A stretch of DNA of 64,000 nt from Segatella copri (lineage in GTDB: Bacteria; Bacteroidota; Bacteroidia; Bacteroidales; Bacteroidaceae): contig NZ_JAPDVG010000001.1 of the NCBI RefSeq assembly GCF_026015625.1, positions 1,550,001 through 1,614,000 on the forward strand. The letters are read 5' to 3'. The translations under genes and the position numbers were made by a program. How positions within the stretch are numbered: position 1 is the stretch's first letter; each line of letters begins with the position of its first letter. Under the pieces are notes generated by a model. That model did no database searches. It was not told where the DNA came from and saw nothing but the letters and a program-made list of their open reading frames with translations. This document shows, piece after piece, positions 44,541 to 52,410 of this stretch.

Positions 44541-45368
44541 TTAATCTTCACCCTCAGTCTTTCTTCTGCGGATAGCGCGCTTGCGCTTTGGCTTCTCCTC
44601 TGTCTTAGGAGACTCAATCTTAACACCAGCCAATTCTGGGTCGATGAGGATACGGCCGCAATACTCACAAGGGATAATCTTCTTGTGCATCTTGATATCG
44701 AGCTGGCGCTGAGGTGGAATCTTGTTGAAGCAACCGCCACATGCATCACGCTGCACGTAAACGATACCCAAACCGTTGCGGGCACCATTACGGATGCGCT
44801 TGAAGCTCTGGAGCAAACGTGGCTCAATCTTCTTCTCGAGTTCGAATGCCTTCTCCTTCAAATTCTCCTCTTCCTCACGGGTTTCAGCCATGATTGACTC
44901 GAGCTCAGAACGCTTCATTACCAAGCCCTTCTCGCGGTCAGCCTTCTGGTCCTCAGCCTTGTGAAGGTCGTACAGGCGCTCGTTGATTGTCTGCTGCGCC
45001 TCGCGGATCTTCTTGCTGCAAAGTTCGATTTCCAGCTCCTGGAACTCGATTTCCTTGCTCAAAGTATCATACTCGCGGTTGTTGCTAACCATTTCGAGCT
45101 GCTTCTTATAACGCTCCACGCTAGCCTGAGCCTCCTCAATCTCGTGCTGCTTCTGATCAATGGCGCGGTCAAACTGCTCAATATCGGTCTGGATTTTCTC
45201 GATACGGGTGGTAAGACCAGCAATATCGTCTTCCAAATCCTGAACTTCGAGAGGCAACTCACCTCTCAACGCACGCTTTTCATCAATTGCAGACAAGGTG
45301 GTCTGAAGCTGATAGAGAGCCTTCAACTTCTCTTCCACTGTCAAATCTGTAGGATCTTTCTTTGCCAT
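44541..45368 (-). CDS. Coiled-coil protein with C4-type zinc ribbon (COG1579-like)
   Basis: Residues 10-200 are a long helical hairpin coiled coil rich in Glu, Lys and Gln. The zinc ribbon follows with CGGCFNKIPPQ and IPCEYCGRILIDPE, two Cys pairs. A basic tail (KPKRKRAIRRRKTE) ends the 275 residues. The family is widespread and its role is not settled; nucleic-acid binding is suggested by the ribbon and tail. The gene is next to nif3 in the same direction, a pairing also seen in other genomes from memory. A strong terminator follows. Confidence 0.85.
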   Translation of the reverse strand: MAKKDPTDLTVEEKLKALYQLQTTLSAIDEKRALRGELPLEVQDLEDDIAGLTTRIEKIQTDIEQFDRAIDQKQHEIEEAQASVERYKKQLEMVSNNREYDTLSKEIEFQELEIELCSKKIREAQQTINERLYDLHKAEDQKADREKGLVMKRSELESIMAETREEEENLKEKAFELEKKIEPRLLQSFKRIRNGARNGLGIVYVQRDACGGCFNKIPPQRQLDIKMHKKIIPCEYCGRILIDPELAGVKIESPKTEEKPKRKRAIRRRKTEGED

Positions 45369-45382
45369 AACTTTATTTTTTT

Positions 45383-45416
45383 TAATGTTGAATGTTAAAT
45401 GTTGAATGTTGAATGA
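45383..45416. repeat. TTGAATG-type 7-mer repeat between nif3 and the zinc-ribbon gene
   Basis: AATGTTGAATGTTAAATG and further TTGAATG units fill the leader of the zinc-ribbon gene, with period 7. Confidence 0.8.
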
Positions 45417-45434
45417 GGCTTGCGCCCTTCCAAC

Positions 45435-46226
45435 CTATAAATACAATATCGGATTCGTATTTATCTCCGAGATGCAGCATTTGGCATCAGGGAAATTCTC
45501 CTGGATGATACTGCGGAAGATTTCGCCCGTAAACTGCTCACTCTGATAGTGGCCGATAACGCAGATCTGAATCTCCTGCTCGTGGCCGAAATACTCGTGA
45601 TAGCTCATCTCGCCCGTGATGAAGGCATCGGCACCTGCCTTGATGGCTGCGTCGAGCAAGAAAGCACCTGCTCCACCGCAGAGCGCCACCTTCCTGATAG
45701 GACGGCGAAGCAACTGGTTGCACTGCACGCACTCCACGCCAAACCGCTCCTTGAGCATCAGCACCAAGTCGTCGGCTGCCAGGTCCTCAGCCACCTCTCC
45801 GATGACGCCCTCGCCGCCCTTCACGCCGTCCACTTCCTTCTCGCCTGCAAAGAACTGCACGTTTCGCAGTCCCAGTTTCTCGGCAATCTTGAAGTTCACG
45901 CCGCCCGCAGCCGCATCCATGTTGGTATGCATCGCCACGATGGTAATATCATTCTTAATCGCCTTGCGCACGGTACGCTGCACGTAGTTCTCGTCCGAGA
46001 TTCTCGCCAGTTTGCGGAATATCAGCGGATGATGACTCACGATGAGGTTACATCCCTTCTGGATGGCCTCGTCTACCACGGCTTCAGTAACGTCAAGACA
46101 CAACAATGCCCCTGACATTTCTACCGCCTCTGTCAATCCAACTTGCAGGCCGGCATTATCATATCCTTCCTGCAAGGGCAGAGGCGCGTAATGTTCAAGG
46201 GCATCAACTACCTGTTTTATTTTCAC
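45435..46226 (-). CDS. Nif3-like dinuclear metal protein, GTG start
   Basis: The 263-residue protein has the Nif3 metal-binding pattern: DNAGLQVG, NLIVSHHPLIF, AMHTNMDAA and TGEMSYHEYFGHEQ, which bind two metal ions in a hexameric toroid. The start is best placed at the GTG at 46226, giving VKIKQVVDALE as in relatives. A longer frame with a TTG at 46259 is excluded because that codon is part of the TAACTTTG promoter box. The biochemical role of the family is disputed (GTP cyclohydrolase type 2 has been proposed). Confidence 0.85.
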   Translation of the reverse strand: MKIKQVVDALEHYAPLPLQEGYDNAGLQVGLTEAVEMSGALLCLDVTEAVVDEAIQKGCNLIVSHHPLIFRKLARISDENYVQRTVRKAIKNDITIVAMHTNMDAAAGGVNFKIAEKLGLRNVQFFAGEKEVDGVKGGEGVIGEVAEDLAADDLVLMLKERFGVECVQCNQLLRRPIRKVALCGGAGAFLLDAAIKAGADAFITGEMSYHEYFGHEQEIQICVIGHYQSEQFTGEIFRSIIQENFPDAKCCISEINTNPILYL

Positions 46227-46256
46227 GCTCCTATTCAATATTTTATTTTTAGACTG

Positions 46257-46264
46257 CAAAGTTA
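46257..46264 (-). promoter_or_regulatory. -7 box for nif3
   Basis: The minus strand reads TAACTTTG, 30 bp before the GTG start. It fixes the start choice for nif3. Confidence 0.55.
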
Positions 46265-46380
46265 CTCATTTTTCCCCGATTTTATCTCCATACAGCCCTC
46301 TGTTTAAACTTTTTTAATACAAAGTTTCGCTTTTGCGCAAAATATTTCACAAAAACAGCCGATAGTTGTAGATTTTTTAT

Positions 46381-46388
46381 TAATTTTG
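46381..46388 (+). promoter_or_regulatory. -7 box for aguA
   Basis: TAATTTTG matches TAnnTTTG. The implied leader of about 105 bases includes CTTCAT...ATGAAG and ACGG/CCGT arms that could form a stem (46397-46447). The remaining gap shows nothing else. Confidence 0.45.
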
Positions 46389-46501
46389 CAAGCATACTTC
46401 ATAAAAGCAGAACGGAGCCCGTCCCCAAGGAAAGGTTCCCGATGAAGAACAGAGTATAATAAATTGGTATAGAACATCGTATCATAAAAATAGTATAGCT
46501 T

Positions 46502-47647
46502 ATGCATCAATCTACATTACCCTGCGATTTCGCACTCCCTGCCGAATGGGAGCCACAGAGCGCCATCATGCTCACCTGGCCACATGCCGGCACCGACTGG
46601 AAGCCGTATCTGCCTGAAATTACAGATACTTATCTCGAACTGGCAGATATCATCACGCGCTACGAGCAGCTGCTTGTGGCTACACCCGATGTGCCTGCCA
46701 CCCGATACCAGCTCAAGAAAAAGCTCTCTGCCGAACAGATGAGCCGCGTGCTGCTCTACGAGGTAGAAAGCAATGATACCTGGGTGCGCGACCACGGACC
46801 CCTCACGATGGTGCTGCGCAAAAAGCAGAACACCTGGATGGTGCCTTACCGCATACTCGACTTCAAGTTCAACGGCTGGGGCGAAAAGTTCAGATGGGAG
46901 AAGGATAATGCCATCACCCTGCAACTATACTATCAGGCAGCCTTCAATGCCGATATAGAGAACCACCAGGGATTCGTGCTCGAAGGAGGCAGCATCGAGA
47001 GTGACGGAAAGGGTACACTCTTCACCACCTCGCAGTGCCTGCTGGCGCCTCACCGCAACCAGCCGCTCGACCACGACAGCATCGACCATCTGCTGCAGAC
47101 TTTCTTCCAGCTCAAGCGAGTCGTCTGGCTGGATCACGGCAATCTGATAGGCGATGATACCGACGGCCACATCGACACCATCGTGAGAGTGGCTCCGCAC
47201 GACACCTTATTATATGTAGGCTGCGATAATCCGGAAGATGAGCAGTATGAAGACTTCCAAGCGCTGGAGAAGCAGCTCAAGGGCCTCTTCACCTGGGAGG
47301 GATACCCTTACCGCTTGCTCAAACTGCCGATGCCCGACCCTATCTATGATGAGGGCGACTGCCTCACCACCAACCCGGAGAGCGAGGGCGACCGCCTGCC
47401 TGCCACCTATGCCAACTTCCTGATACTCAACAAGGCGGTGATTTATCCAACCTATAATCAGCCGGAAAAGGACGAGGAGGCACGCAAGCAGATTCAGCTC
47501 GCCTTCCCCGACCGCGAAATCATCGGTGTAGATTCGCAGACCATCATCCGCCAGCATGGCAGTATCCACTGCATCACCATGCAGTTGCCCGAGGGAGCCC
47601 TCAGAGACTCAAAATTCAACACTCAACACTCAACATTCAACATTTAA
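46502..47647 (+). CDS. aguA: Agmatine deiminase
   Basis: The enzyme converts agmatine to N-carbamoylputrescine and ammonia. The pentein-fold signatures are present: NDTWVRDHGPLTM, DFKFNGWGEKF, FVLEGGSIESDGKGTL, LDHGNLIGDDTDGHIDTIVR, and the catalytic Cys in RQHGSIHCITMQLPEG. The last 13 residues (DSKFNTQHSTFNI) are coded by an intergenic-type repeat of CAACACT/CAACATT units and look like an accidental extension. aguB begins 29 bp later, completing the two-step route to putrescine. Confidence 0.93.
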   Translation: MHQSTLPCDFALPAEWEPQSAIMLTWPHAGTDWKPYLPEITDTYLELADIITRYEQLLVATPDVPATRYQLKKKLSAEQMSRVLLYEVESNDTWVRDHGPLTMVLRKKQNTWMVPYRILDFKFNGWGEKFRWEKDNAITLQLYYQAAFNADIENHQGFVLEGGSIESDGKGTLFTTSQCLLAPHRNQPLDHDSIDHLLQTFFQLKRVVWLDHGNLIGDDTDGHIDTIVRVAPHDTLLYVGCDNPEDEQYEDFQALEKQLKGLFTWEGYPYRLLKLPMPDPIYDEGDCLTTNPESEGDRLPATYANFLILNKAVIYPTYNQPEKDEEARKQIQLAFPDREIIGVDSQTIIRQHGSIHCITMQLPEGALRDSKFNTQHSTFNI

Positions 47648-47671
47648 CATTAAACATTTAACATTAAAAGT
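47613..47671. repeat. 7-8-mer repeat overlapping the 3' end of aguA
   Basis: Units of CAACACT, CAACATT, TAACATT and AAACATT follow each other through the last codons of aguA and its stop codon to just before aguB. Confidence 0.85.
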
Positions 47672-47676
47672 AAAAA

Positions 47677-48552
47677 ATGAAAGTCGGTTTATTACAACTT
47701 CATAATACGGCAGATATCGCCAACAACAAGCAGCGCCTGGCAGAAGGCATCATCGACCTCGCCCATCGCGGCGCAGAGCTCATCGTGCTTCAGGAGCTTC
47801 ATAACTCCCTCTATTTCTGTCAGGTAGAGGATGTTGACCTCTTCGACCTCGCAGAGCCTATTCCGGGCCCTTCAACCGATTTCTACGGCAAGCTTGCCAA
47901 GGATCTCGGCGTTGTCATCGTCACCTCCCTCTTCGAGCGCCGCGCTCCGGGGCTCTACCACAATACGGCGGTAGTGATGGAGAAGGATGGAAGCATTGCC
48001 GGAAAATACCGCAAGATGCACATCCCCGACGATCCTGCCTACTACGAGAAGTTCTATTTCACTCCGGGCGACCTCGGTTTCCACCCTATCCAGACCTCTG
48101 TAGGCAAACTCGGCGTGCTGGTTTGCTGGGACCAGTGGTATCCCGAAGCAGCCCGTCTGATGGCGCTGCAGGGAGCCGAAATGCTCATCTATCCTACCGC
48201 CATCGGCTACGCTACCTATGATACCGAGGAGGAGCAGCAGCGCCAGCGCGAGGCGTGGACTACCGTGATGCGGGGCCATGCCGTAGCCAACGGATTGCCA
48301 GTCATCGCCGTAAACCGCGTAGGTTTCGAGCCCGATCCAAGCGGTCAGACCGAGGGCATCCAGTTCTGGGGCAGCAGTTTCGTAGCCGGTCCTCAGGGCG
48401 AGCTCTACTACCGTGCCAGCGATCAGGAAGAAGAGAGCCTGGTGGTAGATATCGACCTGAAGCACAGCGAGAATGTGCGCCGCTGGTGGCCATTCCTCCG
48501 CGACCGCCGCATCGAGAACTACGGAGATATTACCAAGCGATTTATCGATTAA
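47677..48552 (+). CDS. aguB: N-carbamoylputrescine amidase
   Basis: The 291-residue nitrilase-superfamily enzyme hydrolyses N-carbamoylputrescine to putrescine, CO2 and ammonia. The catalytic triad is visible: Glu in IVLQELHNSLYF, Lys in GKYRKMHIPDDPAYYEKFYFTPG (spaced by short segments) and Cys in VLVCWDQWYPEAAR. The NSLYFCQ and EKFYFTPGD segments are typical of the amidase. It directly follows aguA, which supports the assignment. Confidence 0.93.
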   Translation: MKVGLLQLHNTADIANNKQRLAEGIIDLAHRGAELIVLQELHNSLYFCQVEDVDLFDLAEPIPGPSTDFYGKLAKDLGVVIVTSLFERRAPGLYHNTAVVMEKDGSIAGKYRKMHIPDDPAYYEKFYFTPGDLGFHPIQTSVGKLGVLVCWDQWYPEAARLMALQGAEMLIYPTAIGYATYDTEEEQQRQREAWTTVMRGHAVANGLPVIAVNRVGFEPDPSGQTEGIQFWGSSFVAGPQGELYYRASDQEEESLVVDIDLKHSENVRRWWPFLRDRRIENYGDITKRFID

Positions 48553-48631
48553 CCCATTTTTGCCGGAAATTCCGAGAGAATATCGGGATTCCGGCATATA
48601 TATATATATAAGGTATAGATTTTCAGGATAA

Positions 48632-49540
48632 ATGGAGAATTTGGAAGTGATGGTGATACTTTTCATCATCGTGATTTTAGGTTACGTCGCCTGCAAGTTA
48701 GGATATATGGGCGACAAGTTTGACAAGAAGTTATCCAGCATGGTGGTAGATATCACCTGCCCCCTGCTGGTGCTCTCGTCAGTAATGGGCGATGAGCTGC
48801 CCGACCGCACGCTCATTCTTCCCCTCCTGGGCGTAGGTTTTCTTACCTACATCCTTTTGCTGGTATTCGGTTTCTGGGTGCCGCGTCTCATCACGCGCAA
48901 TCATGATGACCAGGGCATGATAGGTTTTGCGCTGATGTTTGCCAACGTAGGTTTCATCGGCTACCCTATTGTTTCAAGCATATTCGGTCCGAAGGCCATT
49001 TTTTATGCCGCGCTGCTCAACATGCCGAACACCTTTTTTATTTTTACGGCAGGTGTCATGCTCATCAAGGGCGAGTACAGCATCAAGCTGTTCAATCCTA
49101 AGGTGCTGTTTTCTCCGGCTCTTCTGGGTGCCTTTGTTGCCGCCCTCCTGGTAGCTTTCGGGGTACATACGCCTGATATCATTGCGCGTCCGGTAACGAT
49201 GGTGGGCAACATTACGGTTCCTGCAGCCCTGATGATTATCGGTTCCTCGATGGCCAAGTTGCCGGTGAAGGAGATTATCGGCAGTCCGAAGGTATACCTC
49301 TCCTCGTTCTTGCGTCTTGTGGTAGTACCTCTGAGTATTTATTTCCTGTTCAAGGTATGTGGTGTAAGCGATCAGGTCAACGACATCAATACGGTTGTCA
49401 TTGCGATGCCCGTAGCGAGTTTCGGCACGATGTTCTGTCTGAAATACGGCCGCAATCCTTCTCTCATCACCGAGATGACGTTCATCACCACGGTTGGCAG
49501 CATCATCACCATCCCGCTCATCACCCTCCTCTTTTCGTAA
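48632..49540 (+). CDS. AEC-family (auxin efflux carrier-like) transporter
   Basis: The 302-residue protein has about ten hydrophobic segments. It shows the family pattern of two five-helix halves: LVLSSVMGDELP then FALMFANVGFIGYPIVSSIFG, and TVVIAMPVASFGTMFCLKYG. AEC carriers move organic anions such as malate; the substrate here is unknown. It lies 79 bp after aguB in the same direction with its own ATATAAGGTATAG leader motif, so a role with putrescine is not supported. The next gene is convergent. Confidence 0.85.
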   Translation: MENLEVMVILFIIVILGYVACKLGYMGDKFDKKLSSMVVDITCPLLVLSSVMGDELPDRTLILPLLGVGFLTYILLLVFGFWVPRLITRNHDDQGMIGFALMFANVGFIGYPIVSSIFGPKAIFYAALLNMPNTFFIFTAGVMLIKGEYSIKLFNPKVLFSPALLGAFVAALLVAFGVHTPDIIARPVTMVGNITVPAALMIIGSSMAKLPVKEIIGSPKVYLSSFLRLVVVPLSIYFLFKVCGVSDQVNDINTVVIAMPVASFGTMFCLKYGRNPSLITEMTFITTVGSIITIPLITLLFS

Positions 49541-49591
49541 TGCAGGAAGGGTGAAACGCCTGGCGTACTTACGTATCTTACTGCAAAAAAA

Positions 49592-49625
49592 AATCCCCTG
49601 ATGCCACAGAGAGCACCAGGGGATT
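49592..49625 (-). terminator. Intrinsic terminator of the C10 peptidase gene
   Basis: AATCCCCTG (49592-49600) pairs with CAGGGGATT (49617-49625), with extra GC/GC pairs inside. On the minus strand it runs into nine T. It also lies 3' of the AEC gene and may serve both. Confidence 0.9.
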
Positions 49626-49646
49626 CTTATCTTTTAATTGTAATAA

Positions 49647-49683
49647 TCAACACTCAACATTCAACACTCAACATTCAACATTA
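49647..49683. repeat. CAACACT/CAACATT 7-mer repeat
   Basis: TCAACACTCAACATT-type units, the same family as after aguA, sit between the terminator and the stop codon of the C10 peptidase gene. Confidence 0.8.
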
Positions 49684-52137
49684 CTTAACGCTGATCTTCT
49701 TTCCATTCTGGATATAGATACCCCTAGATGGAACATTTTGTATTCTGCGGCCGTTCAGGTCATAAATCGCCTTATTGCCAGTCTCCTTATCCAATGTTAC
49801 TGAATGGATGCCGGTAGGCTCCAGGTCCTCTACCACATTATCGAAGTATACTATCCAGTTCTGGGTATACTGATGAGCCTCATACTTTGCCTTGCTGCCC
49901 GGATAGAGATGCAGCGTGCGATACAACCGACTGCTCTTGTTGGCAAATACACACCAGCTTATCCAGTAAGGAGCCTCCTTATGACGCATATATACATCCG
50001 TCAATTCGAAGCAGGAATTGAATGTATTGCGGCCGAACTCCTCTATCGTCTCAGGCAAATCAATTTCCTTCAGATTGGTAGACATGAAGGCGTTGAAGCC
50101 TAACTCCCTGACACCGGCTGGCATCTTGAAATGCTCCAGATAAGTGTTGCCATCAAATGCATAATCAGGAACCATATCAGCCTTGTAGCCATCATAAGCC
50201 ACCACCTTGGCACCGCTCAAGTCGATGCTCTTGAAATAATGACTTGCCAGCTCATCAAAGTCGCGCTTGTCAATCTCGCCGTTCACCTTGATATTTCTGT
50301 ATACAAAATAGTCAGGATTTCCGTTGGCAAGTGCTTGCTTCAGCGTTCCAGCCCCCATCAGGTTGATTGTAGTATCCTTTTCCTGATAGTTGCGATAAGT
50401 CTTAACCTCAAGGGTATAAACCGGTTCAATACCTCTGAAAGAATTCGGCTGGTCAGTACCCAAATTGATATCATTAACCAGTTCGCCATTCAATTCAACG
50501 CAACAGTTCGCAATGCCTGCATCTAACGTCAGATAATAACAGTAATAGGCACCGATAACAGGTTTGCCATTATAGAAATTGGTGGAAGGATTATACCACG
50601 TTTCTGCTTGCTTAATCGTTGCACCTTCTCCCACTTTCGTTCTGATTTCATATGTACGAGGCACATATCCGGTTGCCGGCAGACGCAATCTCTCGAAGTT
50701 CGAATCATACAGCTCTATATATTCCGAAGAGCCTTTTTCCTTTGCCACAATAGCCAGATAATCACCCGGTTCTGCATCCACTGTACTCACAAAATTGAAA
50801 GACGGAGACGAATAATAATAACCAGGGTCTAAATCATCAACAGTCAGAGGGATGGATGTTACGATTTTCCGCATCTCGCCCTTCGCATTCATCAGCGCTA
50901 CGTCTACTTCTCCGGTAAACGGCTGGTCTCCCGTATTACCGATTGGCGCACAGAAGATGCCAACCTTCTGCCCCTTCTTCACATCGGTGATATTCATATT
51001 CAGTATATGAAACCTACCTACATTTGTCATGAATCCCATGCCAGAGATTTTCTCCGTACCATCAGAAGGTTCCATGCCGAATACTGCCGATTGACCTACA
51101 TTATACTTATCGCCCTCTGGTTTTCCGTTGCTTTCCGGATTCAGGGCTCCTATCTGGTAGAAACCGTCACAATAGCCTCCCCAGCCCCAGTTTACGCTGA
51201 AGCTTTCGTCCTTGTATCCATCAATTACGAAGGCATGACCGCCTCTAGCTGGGTCAGAAGCAGCATAGAGCACAGGGCGGTTGGCATCAATCTCCTCGCG
51301 CAGTCTGCCGTTCCATGCCTCAGCACCCACATCTTCTATTGCCATCAGATGCGAAAGTTTGCTGTAGCCGTAGTACTTCTGCAGGGCGGTTACCAGGTTG
51401 CCGATATACGCACCGCTTCCGTCCTTATTATACTGCATCTCCACTGCCACACCGAGGTCTGCCATCAGTCTTGCTACGCCGTCGAAAGCGGCATCGTTGG
51501 TGCCGTCATATATAGCAGGCATGCTTGCCCAGTCGTAGGTATGCTCGAAATTGGCAGTCAGGGTCTTGCCGTTCCAGGTATAGGAATGGCTTCCGGTACC
51601 CTTGGCAGGATAGCCGTGGTGCTTCATCACGATGGCTCCAGCCGTTGCCACACAGCCTGTTACATAGTTGTTTGGCGTATACTTATTGAATGGAGCCATC
51701 TGGTTCCATTCTGCGGTATTGAGCAGTTTTTCGCCTGTAAAACCGGCTCTTGTAGCAGTCTGGTTCGCTACATAATTGTCGCCCAGCGCCGCAATCTGCC
51801 GCTCATAGCTCTTCAGCAGATCCTTCAGTCCGTCAGGCAGATTTTCTGCATCAAATGATCCCGTTGAGGTATAGCCCAAGACTGGTGTTACGGCATCATC
51901 ACCAGCGATAATGACGAATCCGCCGGCATCGTTGTTAAATACATAGTAAGCATCCGATGGCGATGCAGTAGTAGCCGTGCGGCTCTTCGCCTTCGCCTTC
52001 TGCGGCATCTGCTTTCCCCAGAAACTGTAGGCCTGTTGCTGAGCCTGCCATTGTGTGATTCGCTTGGCTTGCAGAGGAGAGTATCCCAGCGCCAGCAACA
52101 ATACCAATAGAAATTGAATGTGTAATAGTCGCTTCAT
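49681..52137 (-). CDS. Secreted C10 (streptopain-type) cysteine peptidase with BspA-like repeats
   Basis: A signal peptide (about 1-24) is followed by a pro-region (AYYVFNNDAGGFVIIAGDD, about 63-120). The peptidase domain has catalytic Cys162 in YVTGCVATA and His301 in RGGHAFVIDGY, with VNWGWGGYCDGFY after it. A beta-rich middle follows. Leucine-rich BspA-type sequence comes later (KEIDLPETIEEFGRNTF, LYRTLHLYPGSKAKYEA). The end GNKAIYDLNGRRIQNVPSRG is a common Prevotella C-terminal module. The 818-residue protein should be a surface or secreted protease. A TATCTTTG box lies upstream. Confidence 0.9.
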   Translation of the reverse strand: MKRLLHIQFLLVLLLALGYSPLQAKRITQWQAQQQAYSFWGKQMPQKAKAKSRTATTASPSDAYYVFNNDAGGFVIIAGDDAVTPVLGYTSTGSFDAENLPDGLKDLLKSYERQIAALGDNYVANQTATRAGFTGEKLLNTAEWNQMAPFNKYTPNNYVTGCVATAGAIVMKHHGYPAKGTGSHSYTWNGKTLTANFEHTYDWASMPAIYDGTNDAAFDGVARLMADLGVAVEMQYNKDGSGAYIGNLVTALQKYYGYSKLSHLMAIEDVGAEAWNGRLREEIDANRPVLYAASDPARGGHAFVIDGYKDESFSVNWGWGGYCDGFYQIGALNPESNGKPEGDKYNVGQSAVFGMEPSDGTEKISGMGFMTNVGRFHILNMNITDVKKGQKVGIFCAPIGNTGDQPFTGEVDVALMNAKGEMRKIVTSIPLTVDDLDPGYYYSSPSFNFVSTVDAEPGDYLAIVAKEKGSSEYIELYDSNFERLRLPATGYVPRTYEIRTKVGEGATIKQAETWYNPSTNFYNGKPVIGAYYCYYLTLDAGIANCCVELNGELVNDINLGTDQPNSFRGIEPVYTLEVKTYRNYQEKDTTINLMGAGTLKQALANGNPDYFVYRNIKVNGEIDKRDFDELASHYFKSIDLSGAKVVAYDGYKADMVPDYAFDGNTYLEHFKMPAGVRELGFNAFMSTNLKEIDLPETIEEFGRNTFNSCFELTDVYMRHKEAPYWISWCVFANKSSRLYRTLHLYPGSKAKYEAHQYTQNWIVYFDNVVEDLEPTGIHSVTLDKETGNKAIYDLNGRRIQNVPSRGIYIQNGKKISVK

Positions 52138-52202
52138 AAGTTCTTATCTTTTTTAAGGGTTATTATATAAGTATAGTTCTTAGAAAATTCTTTGTTCTTT
52201 TG

Positions 52203-52210
52203 CAAAGATA
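52203..52210 (-). promoter_or_regulatory. -7 box for the C10 peptidase gene
   Basis: The minus strand reads TATCTTTG, 65 bp before the start codon. Confidence 0.5.
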
Positions 52211-52347
52211 ATGTTTTTTTTAATACCACGCAAGTTTTATGCCCTCTTTTTTTGCCCCGTTCTCCACTTTTTTACGCAATGACACCTTTTTTACGCATTG
52301 AACGATAAAAAAATCTCCATTTTTTCGTTATTCCCCGATTTTTGCCT

Positions 52348-52355
52348 TATCTTTG
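52348..52355 (+). promoter_or_regulatory. -7 box for the outer-membrane barrel gene
   Basis: TATCTTTG lies 55 bp before the ATG at 52411. It is divergent from the C10 promoter 138 bp to the left. Confidence 0.5.
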
Positions 52356-52410
52356 CAAATAGATTTGGCACAAAGAAATCCTTTTTACCAATAATATAAA
52401 TTAGAAGAAA

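Noticed and set aside
46304..46510. 68-codon minus-strand frame upstream of aguA
   Set aside because: It overlaps the aguA promoter and leader and has random-looking composition.
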